The translations under genes were made by a program, and so were the position numbers. A stretch of 64,000 nt of DNA from JAPHSX01 sp041554195 (GTDB lineage: Bacteria > Pseudomonadota > Gammaproteobacteria > Thiohalomonadales > Thiohalomonadaceae). How positions within the stretch are numbered: position 1 is the first letter of the stretch; the number at the start of each line of letters is the position of its first letter. The stretch lies in NCBI GenBank assembly GCA_041554195.1, contig JBFFMJ010000011.1, positions 1 to 64,000 on the forward strand. The letters are read 5' to 3'. This document shows, piece by piece, positions 43,317-51,786 of the stretch. The notes below the pieces were generated by a model, which had not been told where the DNA came from, searched no databases, and saw only the letters and a program-made list of their open reading frames with translations.

Positions 43317-43565
43317 TTATTTATCGAGCTTGTACTGCACCAGTTTCTTGCGCAGGGTGCCGCGGTTGATACCGAGAATTTCTGAGGCGCGGGTCTGGTT
43401 GCCCTTGGCCTCCTGCATCACCTTCTCCAGCAGTGGCTGCTCCATCTCGCTGAGAAATAGCTGGTAGAGCTCGCCCGCGGAGTGGTCACCGAGATCGTTA
43501 AAATATTTATCCAGCGCTTTGCGCACACAACCATTTAGCGGGTTGTTACATTGATGATCGCTCAT
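43317..43565 (-). CDS. fis: DNA-binding protein Fis
   Basis: The product is 82 residues. The C-terminal helix-turn-helix (MQEAKGNQTRASEILGINRGTLRKKLVQYKLDK) is nearly identical to E. coli Fis, and the N-terminal part is shorter. Fis bends DNA and controls rRNA and growth-phase genes. Its start overlaps the dusB stop (ATGA), the usual gammaproteobacterial dusB-fis operon. Confidence 0.95.
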   Translation of the reverse strand: MSDHQCNNPLNGCVRKALDKYFNDLGDHSAGELYQLFLSEMEQPLLEKVMQEAKGNQTRASEILGINRGTLRKKLVQYKLDK

Positions 43566-44551
43566 GCGGCGATCCCCCGGGTATCAATGAGTCGGGCAAA
43601 GAACTCTTTGGTCATAATGAGTTGTTCTTCGGCGCTATCCACGTGGTTGACCGCCTGGCGGAAGGCACCGCCGTGGGCCTGGCCCTTGCTGTACCAGCTG
43701 ATGTGTTTGCGCGCCATGCGTACGCCGGTGTATTCGCCGTAGAAGTCGTAGAGGTTATCGAGGTGGCCCATCAGGATGTCGCGGACCTCTTCCAGCCCCG
43801 GTTCGGGCAGGATTTCACCGGTCTCCAGGTAGTGGGCGATCTCGCGAAAAATCCAGGGGCGGCCCTGGGCGGCGCGGCCAATCATCACCGCATCAACACC
43901 GGTGGCATCCAGTACCTGCTTTGCCTTTTCCGGGGTGGTAATGTCGCCGTTGGCGATCACCGGGATGGTGAGCGCGGATTTGATCTCGGCAATGGTTTCG
44001 TACTCGGCATCGCCCTTATAACCGTCGGCACGGGTGCGGCCATGTACCGCGAGGGCCTGGATGCCGGTGTTCTCGGCGATGCCGCCGATGGTCACACCAT
44101 TGCGGCTGTCGCGGTCCCAGCCGGTGCGGATCTTCAGGGTGACGGGCACCTCGGGCACGGCGGAGACGACGGCATCGAGGATCTGGCCTACCAGTACCTC
44201 GTCGCGCAGCAGCGCGGAGCCGGCCTGTACATTGCACACCTTCTTTGCCGGGCAGCCCATGTTGATATCGATGATCTGCGCGCCGTTGTCGACGTTGTAG
44301 CGTGCCGCCTCGGCCATCAGTTTGGGGTCGGCCCCCATGATCTGTACCGAACGCGGCTCGATCTCACCCGCGTGGTTGGCGCGACGTTTGGTTTTGTCGC
44401 TACCCCACAGCAGGGAGTTGGAGGAGACCATTTCGGAGACGGCCATGCCCGCGCCCAACTCTTTGCAGAGCTGGCGGAAGGGGCGGTCGGTAATGCCCGC
44501 CATCGGGGCGAGTACCAGATTGTTACTGAGTGTATAGGGGCCGATTCGCAT
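43562..44551 (-). CDS. dusB: tRNA-dihydrouridine synthase B
   Basis: The product is 329 residues. The FMN-binding TIM barrel starts LVLAPMAGITDRPFRQL. The catalytic Cys is in NMGCPAKKVCNVQAGSALL, and the phosphate-binding segment is NGDITTPEKA and MIGRAAQGRPWIF. It reduces specific uridines of tRNA. It leads the dusB-fis-purH unit and is preceded 88 bases upstream by the DUF3426 gene. Confidence 0.95.
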   Translation of the reverse strand: MRIGPYTLSNNLVLAPMAGITDRPFRQLCKELGAGMAVSEMVSSNSLLWGSDKTKRRANHAGEIEPRSVQIMGADPKLMAEAARYNVDNGAQIIDINMGCPAKKVCNVQAGSALLRDEVLVGQILDAVVSAVPEVPVTLKIRTGWDRDSRNGVTIGGIAENTGIQALAVHGRTRADGYKGDAEYETIAEIKSALTIPVIANGDITTPEKAKQVLDATGVDAVMIGRAAQGRPWIFREIAHYLETGEILPEPGLEEVRDILMGHLDNLYDFYGEYTGVRMARKHISWYSKGQAHGGAFRQAVNHVDSAEEQLIMTKEFFARLIDTRGIAA

Positions 44552-44638
44552 TACGGTGCCGATCGATCTTGTGTCAAAAGGGGCGCTAATGATACCGACT
44601 TAGGCGGTTGGCATAAAGTGTTATTGGTTAAATTTTAA

Positions 44639-46702
44639 TCAATAAAAGCGGAATTCGAAGCCGACAGCGTTATTACCGGGATCGACAACCTCCAACATTA
44701 GCGGGATCTCGCTGTTGGCGGGGAAACTGTCGTTAGTGAGTTTGGGGATGTATTGCTGCGGGGTGAAGTGGCGGCGTGCCACCACCTGCTGCTCGATATT
44801 GGTCATCAGCACCTCGATCAGCGGGTAGGGCTGGGCGAACTCGGCACGATTGGCCAGAGTGGCGGTGATCAGCAGGCTCTGCTCGTAGTTGGGGTGAAAC
44901 TGCATTAGGTGCTCGGAGAGCTCAATGCGGCCCAGATCGCGGCGTGGCGGCAGCACGCAGCCGGTCACCTCACACATGGTGGTGAGCAGTGGTCGCAGCT
45001 GCGGGTTTTCCACCAGCTGCAGGCGGAAGTAGTAGAGGTATTGCAGTACCAGTGCGGCACACATCAGCACGATACCCAGCCCCCACAGCACCGTTCCCTT
45101 GCCGGAGCCCTGGCGGGCCTGCGTCAGTTCGGTGGGGATGGCATAGCCGCTCGGGGCGGCGGGCTGACTAAGCACCAGCTCATCCTCAGCAAGGGACTCC
45201 GCCACTGCTGGCGCGGCGCTAGCTGGCTCTATCATCACCTCAGGGGCGTGGTGAAGGGCCACCTGTATTGAGGCCTCCTCGGCAGCCTGCTCCTCGGTGG
45301 GTGAGAGCATGTGTTCCAGCGGCTCCCCGGAGAAGGGGGCGAGCGGATCGGCGGCAGATTTTGGTGTGGCAAGCTCGACAGGTTCAGGCTCATCGGGGAG
45401 CAGTACCTCGTCCAGCGCACTCTCTTCGTCGGGTTCTGTCAGCAGTTGTTCGATGGCCTCAGCGGCAGGTTCCTGTTCCAGTATCTCCAGTAGCTCGCCC
45501 TGCTCAGGGAGGGCTGTTGCTGTCGTGCTCTCGGCCTGGGTTAGCTCCGCGGCTTCATCGCTGACGACCTCCGGCTTCTCCTCTTTGAAAAAGACGTCGA
45601 GTTCGTCATCACTGACGATAGACTCTGCCACGCGCTCGTCGGCACTCAGCGGTTCCTCCTCTTCGAAGAAGGCATCAAGCTCGTCATGGCTGAGGATGGA
45701 CTCTGCCGCGCGCTCGTCGGCACTCTCCGGCTTCTCCTCTTCGAAGAAGGCGTCGAGTCCGTCGTTACTGACGCTGGACTCTGCTGCGCCCTCTGCCGTA
45801 CTCTCCGCTGTGTTCGCTTCAAAGAAGGCGTCGAGCTTATCTTCGCTGATGTCGAGACTGTCGACCTCAAGTTGTGGTGAGGACTCTTCTTCGACCAGCT
45901 CAACAGTGAGCTCTTCGTCGAAGGTCTCGGCGGGTTCTACCTTGAGTTCAGCGTTATCGACCTCGACCAGCGGCAGGGTTTCTTCCTCTAGCGGCTCTAC
46001 ACTGAAAATGTCATCAAAGGTCTCGACAGGTGCTTCGCCGGTCTCCTCGACCCCGATCAGCGCTGGGGTCTCACCTTTAACGGGCTCAGTGCCAAACAGC
46101 TCCTCGATAGAATCAAGGGCGGCACTGATGACATCCTCCCCCTGCGCGGGGTGGGCACCCACAGACGGTAGGTGAAAGGGGGCCTCAGGCGCAGTTTCGT
46201 CAATGGCCTTGGGGCTCTCTCCCAGTGCGTCGAGCCAGGCATCGACCCCCGGCGTTTGCGGCTGCGGGGCTTCAGTCTCCAGCGCAAATGTGGTCGTGTC
46301 GCTGTTTGTTGTGGACTCCTCCAGCTCGTCGATAAAGCTGCTCAGGGTATCCTCGTTTGTTGCTGCGGGCTCCACTGCCGGCTCATCGAACAGGGAGGTG
46401 AGGCGTTCCTTCTCATCGTAGGGGGAGGGATGCGTGGTTAGCGGTTTACTCGCCGGCTCTATAGGTGCGTCGCCGCCAACGGGTTCTTCCGCTAATGATT
46501 CCGGGGTAGCTTGTTGTTCGGGGGGACGTGCTGGTGCAGGCGTTTGCGGTGGCTCTTCGGCGGCTGGCGCAGGCTCAAAGAGGTTATCCAGGGCGTCGAA
46601 GGTGGTGTTACAGCGACTGCATTGCACTTTGCCCGCAGCGGCCTTCAGCTGATTGATGTGAAGGCGAAAGGCGGTTTTGCACTCGGGGCACTGGGTCAGC
46701 AT
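44639..46702 (-). CDS. MJ0042 zinc-ribbon / DUF3426 membrane protein with acidic repeats
   Basis: The product is 687 residues. An N-terminal zinc ribbon CPECKTAFRL...CSRC (about 5-31) is followed by a roughly 480-residue very acidic, Pro/Glu/Ala-rich linker that includes 26-residue tandem repeats. A membrane helix (about 522-545) and a C-terminal DUF3426 domain follow. Members in the same prmA-dusB location are commonly 200-400 residues, so the linker is unusually long. The function is unknown. The zinc ribbon should be cytosolic and DUF3426 periplasmic. Confidence 0.82.
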   Translation of the reverse strand: MLTQCPECKTAFRLHINQLKAAAGKVQCSRCNTTFDALDNLFEPAPAAEEPPQTPAPARPPEQQATPESLAEEPVGGDAPIEPASKPLTTHPSPYDEKERLTSLFDEPAVEPAATNEDTLSSFIDELEESTTNSDTTTFALETEAPQPQTPGVDAWLDALGESPKAIDETAPEAPFHLPSVGAHPAQGEDVISAALDSIEELFGTEPVKGETPALIGVEETGEAPVETFDDIFSVEPLEEETLPLVEVDNAELKVEPAETFDEELTVELVEEESSPQLEVDSLDISEDKLDAFFEANTAESTAEGAAESSVSNDGLDAFFEEEKPESADERAAESILSHDELDAFFEEEEPLSADERVAESIVSDDELDVFFKEEKPEVVSDEAAELTQAESTTATALPEQGELLEILEQEPAAEAIEQLLTEPDEESALDEVLLPDEPEPVELATPKSAADPLAPFSGEPLEHMLSPTEEQAAEEASIQVALHHAPEVMIEPASAAPAVAESLAEDELVLSQPAAPSGYAIPTELTQARQGSGKGTVLWGLGIVLMCAALVLQYLYYFRLQLVENPQLRPLLTTMCEVTGCVLPPRRDLGRIELSEHLMQFHPNYEQSLLITATLANRAEFAQPYPLIEVLMTNIEQQVVARRHFTPQQYIPKLTNDSFPANSEIPLMLEVVDPGNNAVGFEFRFY
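45545..45835 (-). repeat. 78-base tandem repeats inside the DUF3426 gene
   Basis: Three full 26-codon units and a partial fourth start with LDAFFE or LDVFFK and continue with an S/T-A-(D/E)-x-x-A-A/V-E-S pattern. Unit boundaries on the minus strand are about 45835, 45757, 45679 and 45601. Copies 2 and 3 are the most alike, suggesting recent expansion. Confidence 0.8.
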
Positions 46703-47025
46703 CTGATGGATTCGGCCGCTATCGGTTCTGGGGTCAATTAAAGTCAGTTTTCATTGTACGTTGGAACCACAAGTTAGCCTAATTTTCCCGCCTATCCAAG
46801 TATCGAAAGCGGCTGATTTTCGTTATGACATAGTGACTTACCTTATCGTGGCACAGAATTTGGCCACACTGAAGGAGGGGGGCTTGAATAGTGTCTGTCA
46901 AATATCAATTAGGGGGGGCTGTTCAGTCATATCTTGTCACCATTGTTCGTTTTAGCTTAAGATTTAGGGCCTGCTACTCAATTAATGAGTCAATCCAATA
47001 ATTACTTACCTCTTTGGAGCTAAAA
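46703..47025. other. 323-base intergenic region upstream of the LbtU-like porin
   Basis: It separates divergent genes and should hold both promoters. AT-rich stretches occur at 46790-46850 and 46940-47000. I see no Fur-box-like palindrome or other confident operator, and no gene. Confidence 0.5.
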
Positions 47026-48063
47026 ATGAAAAAGCAAAATGGACTTATCGCTGCGGCTGTCGCGGCAGCCCTCTGTTCCCCTGTTTACGCCGCTGATGTC
47101 ACTGTCTCCGGTGCGGTAGAGGTTGAGGCTGCGATGGCCGAAGATTATGCTGGGGTTAAGACTAGCGACATTATCGTGGCCACCGCCGCTGTTGGTGTGA
47201 ATGCCCAGCTTAATAATCGCGCTTCGGCCACGGTTAATTTGCTCTATGAAGGGGACGATGCGGCATTTGAAGGTACCACCTTCGGCTTGGATGAGGCTTA
47301 TATCACCGTGCAGATGGACAAGATGAGTGCACTCACTGCCGGCCGTATGTATGTGCCCTTCGGTACTTTCGATAGCAATATGGTCTCCGACCCGCAGACC
47401 CTGGAGCTGGGTGAGACCTCGGAGACCGCCCTTATGCTGGGCTCGACGGGTAGAAACTTCAGCGGTTCAGTTTACACTTTTAATGGTGATGTTGAGGAAG
47501 ATGCCGAAATTGCCAAGGGTGATAATGCGGCACTCTCGTATGGTGCCAATCTAGCCTTTTCCAACGACAACCTGTCCATGGGTGCAAGCTACATCTCCAA
47601 CATCGCCGAGAGCGGTGCCCTTGAGGCCGCCGGCACTAACGTTAAGTCTGCCGTTGCCGGTTACGCTGTCAGCTTCGGCTTCACTTCGGGCAACGTCAGC
47701 GTGATTGCCGAGCATGTTGCTGCTTTAGATAGCTTTAAAAATGGCGACCTCGGAACTTTTGATCACGACGGCGATCCCCTTACAGCGGAAGTTAATAACA
47801 TTTCCAACGAAGAGCAACCGCGTGCCACCAATGTTGAAGTGGCCATAGCACTGGCCAGCGGTAGCACCATTGCCGCCGCCTATCAGGTGACCTCTGAAAC
47901 TGCCTTCCTGGGCATGCCGAAGTATGTCACCTCGGTTGCCGTTTCCTTTGAATTGATGAAGGACGTTAATATGGGCATCGAGTATGCCAGCATGGAAGAC
48001 TTTAAGGTCAACGGCAGCGAGACTGCCACTGCCTTTACCGCACAGCTGGCGGTTGAGTTCTAA
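47026..48063 (+). CDS. LbtU-like outer-membrane porin
   Basis: ATG 47026, with GGAG upstream, gives 345 residues. The signal peptide is 1-23 (VYA-A). The mature barrel has many short amphipathic strands with an acidic surface and ends AQLAVEF, a normal outer-membrane C-terminus. The segment LDEAYITVQMDKMSALTAGRMYVPFGTFDSNMVSDPQTLELGETSE is the family hallmark of LbtU, the legiobactin uptake porin. The substrate here is not shown and no siderophore genes are adjacent. It is inserted between prmA and the DUF3426-dusB genes. Confidence 0.8.
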   Translation: MKKQNGLIAAAVAAALCSPVYAADVTVSGAVEVEAAMAEDYAGVKTSDIIVATAAVGVNAQLNNRASATVNLLYEGDDAAFEGTTFGLDEAYITVQMDKMSALTAGRMYVPFGTFDSNMVSDPQTLELGETSETALMLGSTGRNFSGSVYTFNGDVEEDAEIAKGDNAALSYGANLAFSNDNLSMGASYISNIAESGALEAAGTNVKSAVAGYAVSFGFTSGNVSVIAEHVAALDSFKNGDLGTFDHDGDPLTAEVNNISNEEQPRATNVEVAIALASGSTIAAAYQVTSETAFLGMPKYVTSVAVSFELMKDVNMGIEYASMEDFKVNGSETATAFTAQLAVEF

Positions 48064-48080
48064 GTAACTCGCCCCAGCAT

Positions 48081-48123
48081 AAAAAAAGGCCGCGTTGGTA
48101 AATAACCAACGTGGCCTTTTTTA
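48081..48123. terminator. Bidirectional intrinsic terminator between the porin and prmA
   Basis: AAAAAAAGGCCGCGTTGGT and ACCAACGTGGCCTTTTTTT form a long, nearly perfect stem. Confidence 0.92.
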
Positions 48124-48139
48124 TTGTCTGCAGAAAAGC

Positions 48140-49015
48140 TTATCGGCGCACACCCTCCAGGCGAATCCAGCCATCCAGCTCAATGGCCGGGGCCATCTTA
48201 AACCACTCCCCATAAACCTCACGCAATCCCTCGGCCTGTTCCGGTAAAATACCCGACAGCACCAAATCTCCGCCACGCTTTACCCGCTCGGCAAACAGCG
48301 GCGCCAACTCCGCCAGAGGTCCGGCGAGAATGTTAGCGAGCAACAGATCGGCAGGCTCCTTGGGTTCATGCCCCGGAAGATAGGCGTGAATCTTTTCGCT
48401 GACATGGTTGCGTCGCGCATTTTCATCGCTTGCGGTGATCGCCTGCGGATCGGTATCGACACCAATAACCGAGGCCGCTCCGAGTAATGCCGCACCGATG
48501 GCAAGGATGCCCGAGCCGCAGCCGTAATCGATAACGGCTTTATTGCTAATTTCGTGGCCATCCAACCACTCCAGACAGAGCCGTGTGGTTGGGTGGGTGC
48601 CGGTACCAAAGGCGAGCCCAGGGTCAAGCAGAATATTCACCCCGCCGGTATCGGGGGCCTCAGTCCAGCTCGGCACGATCCACAACCGCTCACCAAACTG
48701 CATCGGTTTGAAGTCATCCATCCAGGCACGCTCCCAGTCCTGATCTTCAAGCTCTTCCAGACGAACCTCCGGCAACTCACCACCGAACGCATCGCGCAAC
48801 TGTTCCTGTACTGCATTCATATCAAAACTGTCGTCGAATAGCCCCACCACATTCGTCATCTGCCACAGCGGCGTGGCCCCGGGTGGTGGCTCGTAAAGCG
48901 GCTGATCGGCGGCGTCCTGCATGGTGACCGAGGCGGCACCGAGCGCCTCAAGCTGCTCGCTAATGCTTTCGGCATGTTCCTTGGTGGTGTAGAGGGTGAG
49001 TTGTTGCCAGGGCAT
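48140..49015 (-). CDS. prmA: Ribosomal protein L11 methyltransferase
   Basis: The product is 291 residues. The N-terminal L11-recognition domain (about 1-60) and the SAM-binding motif VIDYGCGSGILAIGA (about 160-175) match PrmA, as do LLDPGLAFGTGTHPTTRLCLEWL and LLANILAGPL. It trimethylates L11. It is last in the order aroQ-accB-accC-prmA. Confidence 0.95.
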   Translation of the reverse strand: MPWQQLTLYTTKEHAESISEQLEALGAASVTMQDAADQPLYEPPPGATPLWQMTNVVGLFDDSFDMNAVQEQLRDAFGGELPEVRLEELEDQDWERAWMDDFKPMQFGERLWIVPSWTEAPDTGGVNILLDPGLAFGTGTHPTTRLCLEWLDGHEISNKAVIDYGCGSGILAIGAALLGAASVIGVDTDPQAITASDENARRNHVSEKIHAYLPGHEPKEPADLLLANILAGPLAELAPLFAERVKRGGDLVLSGILPEQAEGLREVYGEWFKMAPAIELDGWIRLEGVRR

Positions 49016-49130
49016 GGGGTGGTCTCGTGTAGTTTTGATTTGAGGAGTTTATCACTTGCAGTGTAGGCTGGGCAGCCATGCCCAGCAGGACGGTGTGACA
49101 CTGCGAGCCTTAGCGAAGCAATGCCAGCAC

Positions 49131-49163
49131 AAAAAAAGGGCGACTAAAAAGCCGCCCCTCTTA
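49131..49163 (-). terminator. Intrinsic terminator after accC
   Basis: On the minus strand GGGGCGGC and GTCGCCCT pair imperfectly around a T-rich loop and are followed by seven T. It would partly separate accC from prmA. Confidence 0.65.
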
Positions 49164-49183
49164 TCAAACAACCAACACTAAAC

Positions 49184-50524
49184 TCACAATCCCAACTTCT
49201 TCTCCAGATAGTGTATGTTCGTCCCCCCTATCTCAAAGTTTGCATCGGAGATTATCTTCCGATGTAGCGGGATATTGGTTTTGATCCCTTCGATGATGGT
49301 CTCATCCAATGCGGTGCGCATGCGGGCAAGCGCGGTCTCACGGCTGGGGCCGAAGGAGATCAGTTTGCCGATCATGGAGTCGTAGTGTGGCGGTACGGTG
49401 TAGCCGTTGTAGATGTGAGAATCGACACGGATACCAAGGCCACCGGGCATATGTGCGCGCTCGATCTTGCCGGGTGAGGGCATGAAAGAGTCAGGGTCTT
49501 CGGCGTTGAGTCGACACTCTACGGCGTGGCCGCGAATGACGATTTGGTCCTGGGTATAGCTGAGCTTTTCGCCGGAGGCGATGAGAAGTTGTTCACGCAC
49601 GATATCGACACCGGTGATCATCTCGGTGACTGGGTGCTCTACCTGTACGCGGGTGTTCATCTCGATGAAGTAGAATTCGCCGTTTTCGTAGAGGAATTCG
49701 AAGGTGCCGGCACCACGGTAGCCGATGTCGATACAGGCCTGGGCACAGCGTCCGCCAATTTCGTTCCGCAGCTCTTCACTGATACCGGGGGCGGGTGCCT
49801 CTTCCACTACCTTCTGGTGACGGCGCTGCATCGAGCAGTCGCGCTCGCCGAGGTGGATGGCGTTGCCGTGGGTGTCGGCCAGTACCTGAATCTCGACGTG
49901 ACGCGGAGTCTCGAGGAATTTCTCCATATAGACCATGTCGTTGCCGAAGAAGGAGCCGGCCTCGGACTTGGTCAGGGAGATGGAGTTGAGCAGTGCCCCC
50001 TCGGCGTGAACGACGCGCATGCCACGGCCACCACCGCCACCGGCGGCCTTGATGATGATCGGGTAGCCGATCTCGCGAGCCAGTCGCATGTTGGTATCGG
50101 GGTCATCACCCAACGGGCCGTCGGAGCCGGGCACGGTGGGTACACCGGCCTTTTTCATCGCCTCGATGGCGGCGACCTTGTCGCCCATCTCACGGATGGT
50201 TTCGCCCCTGGGGCCGATGAAGACGAAGCCACTCTCTTCTACACGCTCGGCAAAGTCGGCGTTTTCGGAGAGGAAGCCGTAGCCGGGGTGGATGGCCTCG
50301 GCATCGGTGACCTCGGCGGCGCTGATAATCGCCGGGATGTTGAGGTAGCTGGAGGTGGAGGGTGGGGGACCGATACAAACCGTCTCGTCGGCAAGGCGCA
50401 CGTGCTTCAGGTCTTTGTCGGCGGTGGAGTGCACCGCAACGGTCTTTACACCCAGTTCGCGGCAGGCGCGCTGGATACGCAGGGCGATCTCGCCCCGGTT
50501 GGCAATTACTATTTTATCGAACAT
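49184..50524 (-). CDS. accC: Acetyl-CoA carboxylase, biotin carboxylase subunit
   Basis: The product is 446 residues. The biotin-carboxylase N-domain starts FDKIVIANRGEIALRI. The ATP-grasp Gly-rich loop is IKAAGGGGGRGMRVV, and the catalytic segments EFLYENGEFYFIEMNTRVQVEHPVTE and GHAVECRLNAEDP are intact. It carboxylates the biotin of AccB. It is 33 bases downstream of accB. Confidence 0.97.
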   Translation of the reverse strand: MFDKIVIANRGEIALRIQRACRELGVKTVAVHSTADKDLKHVRLADETVCIGPPPSTSSYLNIPAIISAAEVTDAEAIHPGYGFLSENADFAERVEESGFVFIGPRGETIREMGDKVAAIEAMKKAGVPTVPGSDGPLGDDPDTNMRLAREIGYPIIIKAAGGGGGRGMRVVHAEGALLNSISLTKSEAGSFFGNDMVYMEKFLETPRHVEIQVLADTHGNAIHLGERDCSMQRRHQKVVEEAPAPGISEELRNEIGGRCAQACIDIGYRGAGTFEFLYENGEFYFIEMNTRVQVEHPVTEMITGVDIVREQLLIASGEKLSYTQDQIVIRGHAVECRLNAEDPDSFMPSPGKIERAHMPGGLGIRVDSHIYNGYTVPPHYDSMIGKLISFGPSRETALARMRTALDETIIEGIKTNIPLHRKIISDANFEIGGTNIHYLEKKLGL

Positions 50525-50557
50525 GGCTCGCTCGCAGGGTACGTGGCAGATGAATGA

Positions 50558-51013
50558 TTATTCGATGATGAACAGTGCTTGACCGAATTCGATGGGGTCG
50601 CCGTTTTGGGCCAGGATGGCTTTAATCACGCCCGCCTTGTCGGCTTCGATCTGGTTCATAATCTTCATCGCCTCGATGATGCAGAGGGTGTCACCGACAC
50701 TGACGCTCTGACCAACCTCAACGAACGCCTTGGCGCTGGGTGAGGGGGCGTTATAGAAACTACCGACGATGGGCGAGGTGACCTGATGACCACTGGGGGT
50801 GGCGGAGGCGCTATCGTCTGCGGCAGCGGCAACTGGTGCGGCGGCAGGGGCAGGTGCAGCGGCAAGCGGGGCTGGGGCCGCTGCGTACATGGTGGGTTGA
50901 TTCTGGCTGTTGCGGCTGATACGTACCGACTCTTCGCCTTCGTGGATCTCAATCTCGGCGATGCCGGACTCTTCCAGCAGTTCGATCAGTTTTTTTACTT
51001 TGCGAATATCCAT
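50558..51013 (-). CDS. accB: Acetyl-CoA carboxylase biotin carboxyl carrier protein
   Basis: The product is 151 residues. An N-terminal helical domain (1-40) is joined by an Ala/Pro-rich linker (about 43-72) to the biotinyl domain. The biotin attachment site is Lys117 in EAMKIMNQ, with the thumb before it. It shuttles carboxyl-biotin to the transferase (accAD are not in this window). Confidence 0.97.
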   Translation of the reverse strand: MDIRKVKKLIELLEESGIAEIEIHEGEESVRISRNSQNQPTMYAAAPAPLAAAPAPAAAPVAAAADDSASATPSGHQVTSPIVGSFYNAPSPSAKAFVEVGQSVSVGDTLCIIEAMKIMNQIEADKAGVIKAILAQNGDPIEFGQALFIIE

Positions 51014-51045
51014 AGTGATATACCCGTTTGAGTTATTAATTTACG

Positions 51046-51486
51046 TTATTCGGAGAGGCGGTGAATCACCGCCGCCAGTGCCAGCTCGTAACCCTGGGCC
51101 CCGAGGCCGCTGATCACGCCGCTGGCGATGTCTGAAAAGAAGGAGTGTTGTCGAAACTCTTCACGTGCGTGAACGTTTGACAGGTGGATCTCGATAAAGG
51201 GAATCGCGACCCCCGCTAGGGCATCGCGAATGGCGACGCTGGTGTGGGTGAAGGCAGCAGGGTTGATGATGATCCAGGTGACGGCCTGCTCACGTGCCAG
51301 GTGAATGCGCTCCACCAGTTCGTGCTCGGCGTTGCTCTGGAAGGTATCGAGTTTATGGCCCGCCGCCTCGGCCTGCTCCAGCAGGCGGGCATTGATGCTC
51401 TTTAAGTCATCATTACCGTAGTGGCTGGGCTCGCGCACGCCAAGCAGATTGAGATTAGGACCGTTGAGTACCAGTATGTTGGCCAT
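51046..51486 (-). CDS. aroQ: Type II 3-dehydroquinate dehydratase
   Basis: The product is 146 residues. The active-site lid VLNGPNLNLLGVREPSHYG, NPAAFTHTSVAIRDAL (His base region) and EIHLSNVHAREEFRQHS are complete. It makes 3-dehydroshikimate in the shikimate pathway. It heads aroQ-accB-accC-prmA, which are spaced 32, 33 and 168 bases. Confidence 0.96.
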   Translation of the reverse strand: MANILVLNGPNLNLLGVREPSHYGNDDLKSINARLLEQAEAAGHKLDTFQSNAEHELVERIHLAREQAVTWIIINPAAFTHTSVAIRDALAGVAIPFIEIHLSNVHAREEFRQHSFFSDIASGVISGLGAQGYELALAAVIHRLSE

Positions 51487-51786
51487 CGTAGGAATTCCTG
51501 CGTTTACCTTTGTCGTAAGTACAAACCGCTTTTACTTATGTTTGTTTGCGGCCATTTAACACTGTTGACGTCAATTTCCACCACGTTTGGCGGATTTCCG
51601 CCCCTTCACCGGCAGTATCTGGCGACATTTTGCCTGATAGGCAGGATGTTGTCCAGAAAACTTAAGTTGTCGGCAAGATGAGCGAAGATATTCGCAAGAT
51701 TACCGCTATTTACCTGTGACGAGTGTCACAAAAGCTTGATTTTAAGGGAGACAGGGGGGAGCCCCCTCCCCCGTTGTTGCGCCCTG
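51487..51786. other. 300-base intergenic region between dsbD and aroQ
   Basis: It should hold the aroQ-acc promoter on the minus strand. A TTGACGTCAA palindrome lies at 51565-51574 and could supply a -35, but the -10 is unclear. After dsbD a GGGGGA/TCCCCC hairpin (about 51754-51772) has no T-tract. No gene is visible. Confidence 0.5.

Noticed and set aside
46703..47025. Fur box for the LbtU-like porin
   Set aside because: No GATAAT-type palindrome of acceptable quality.
49526..50557. 343-residue open frame opposite accC
   Set aside because: Same reason: mirror of a conserved gene.
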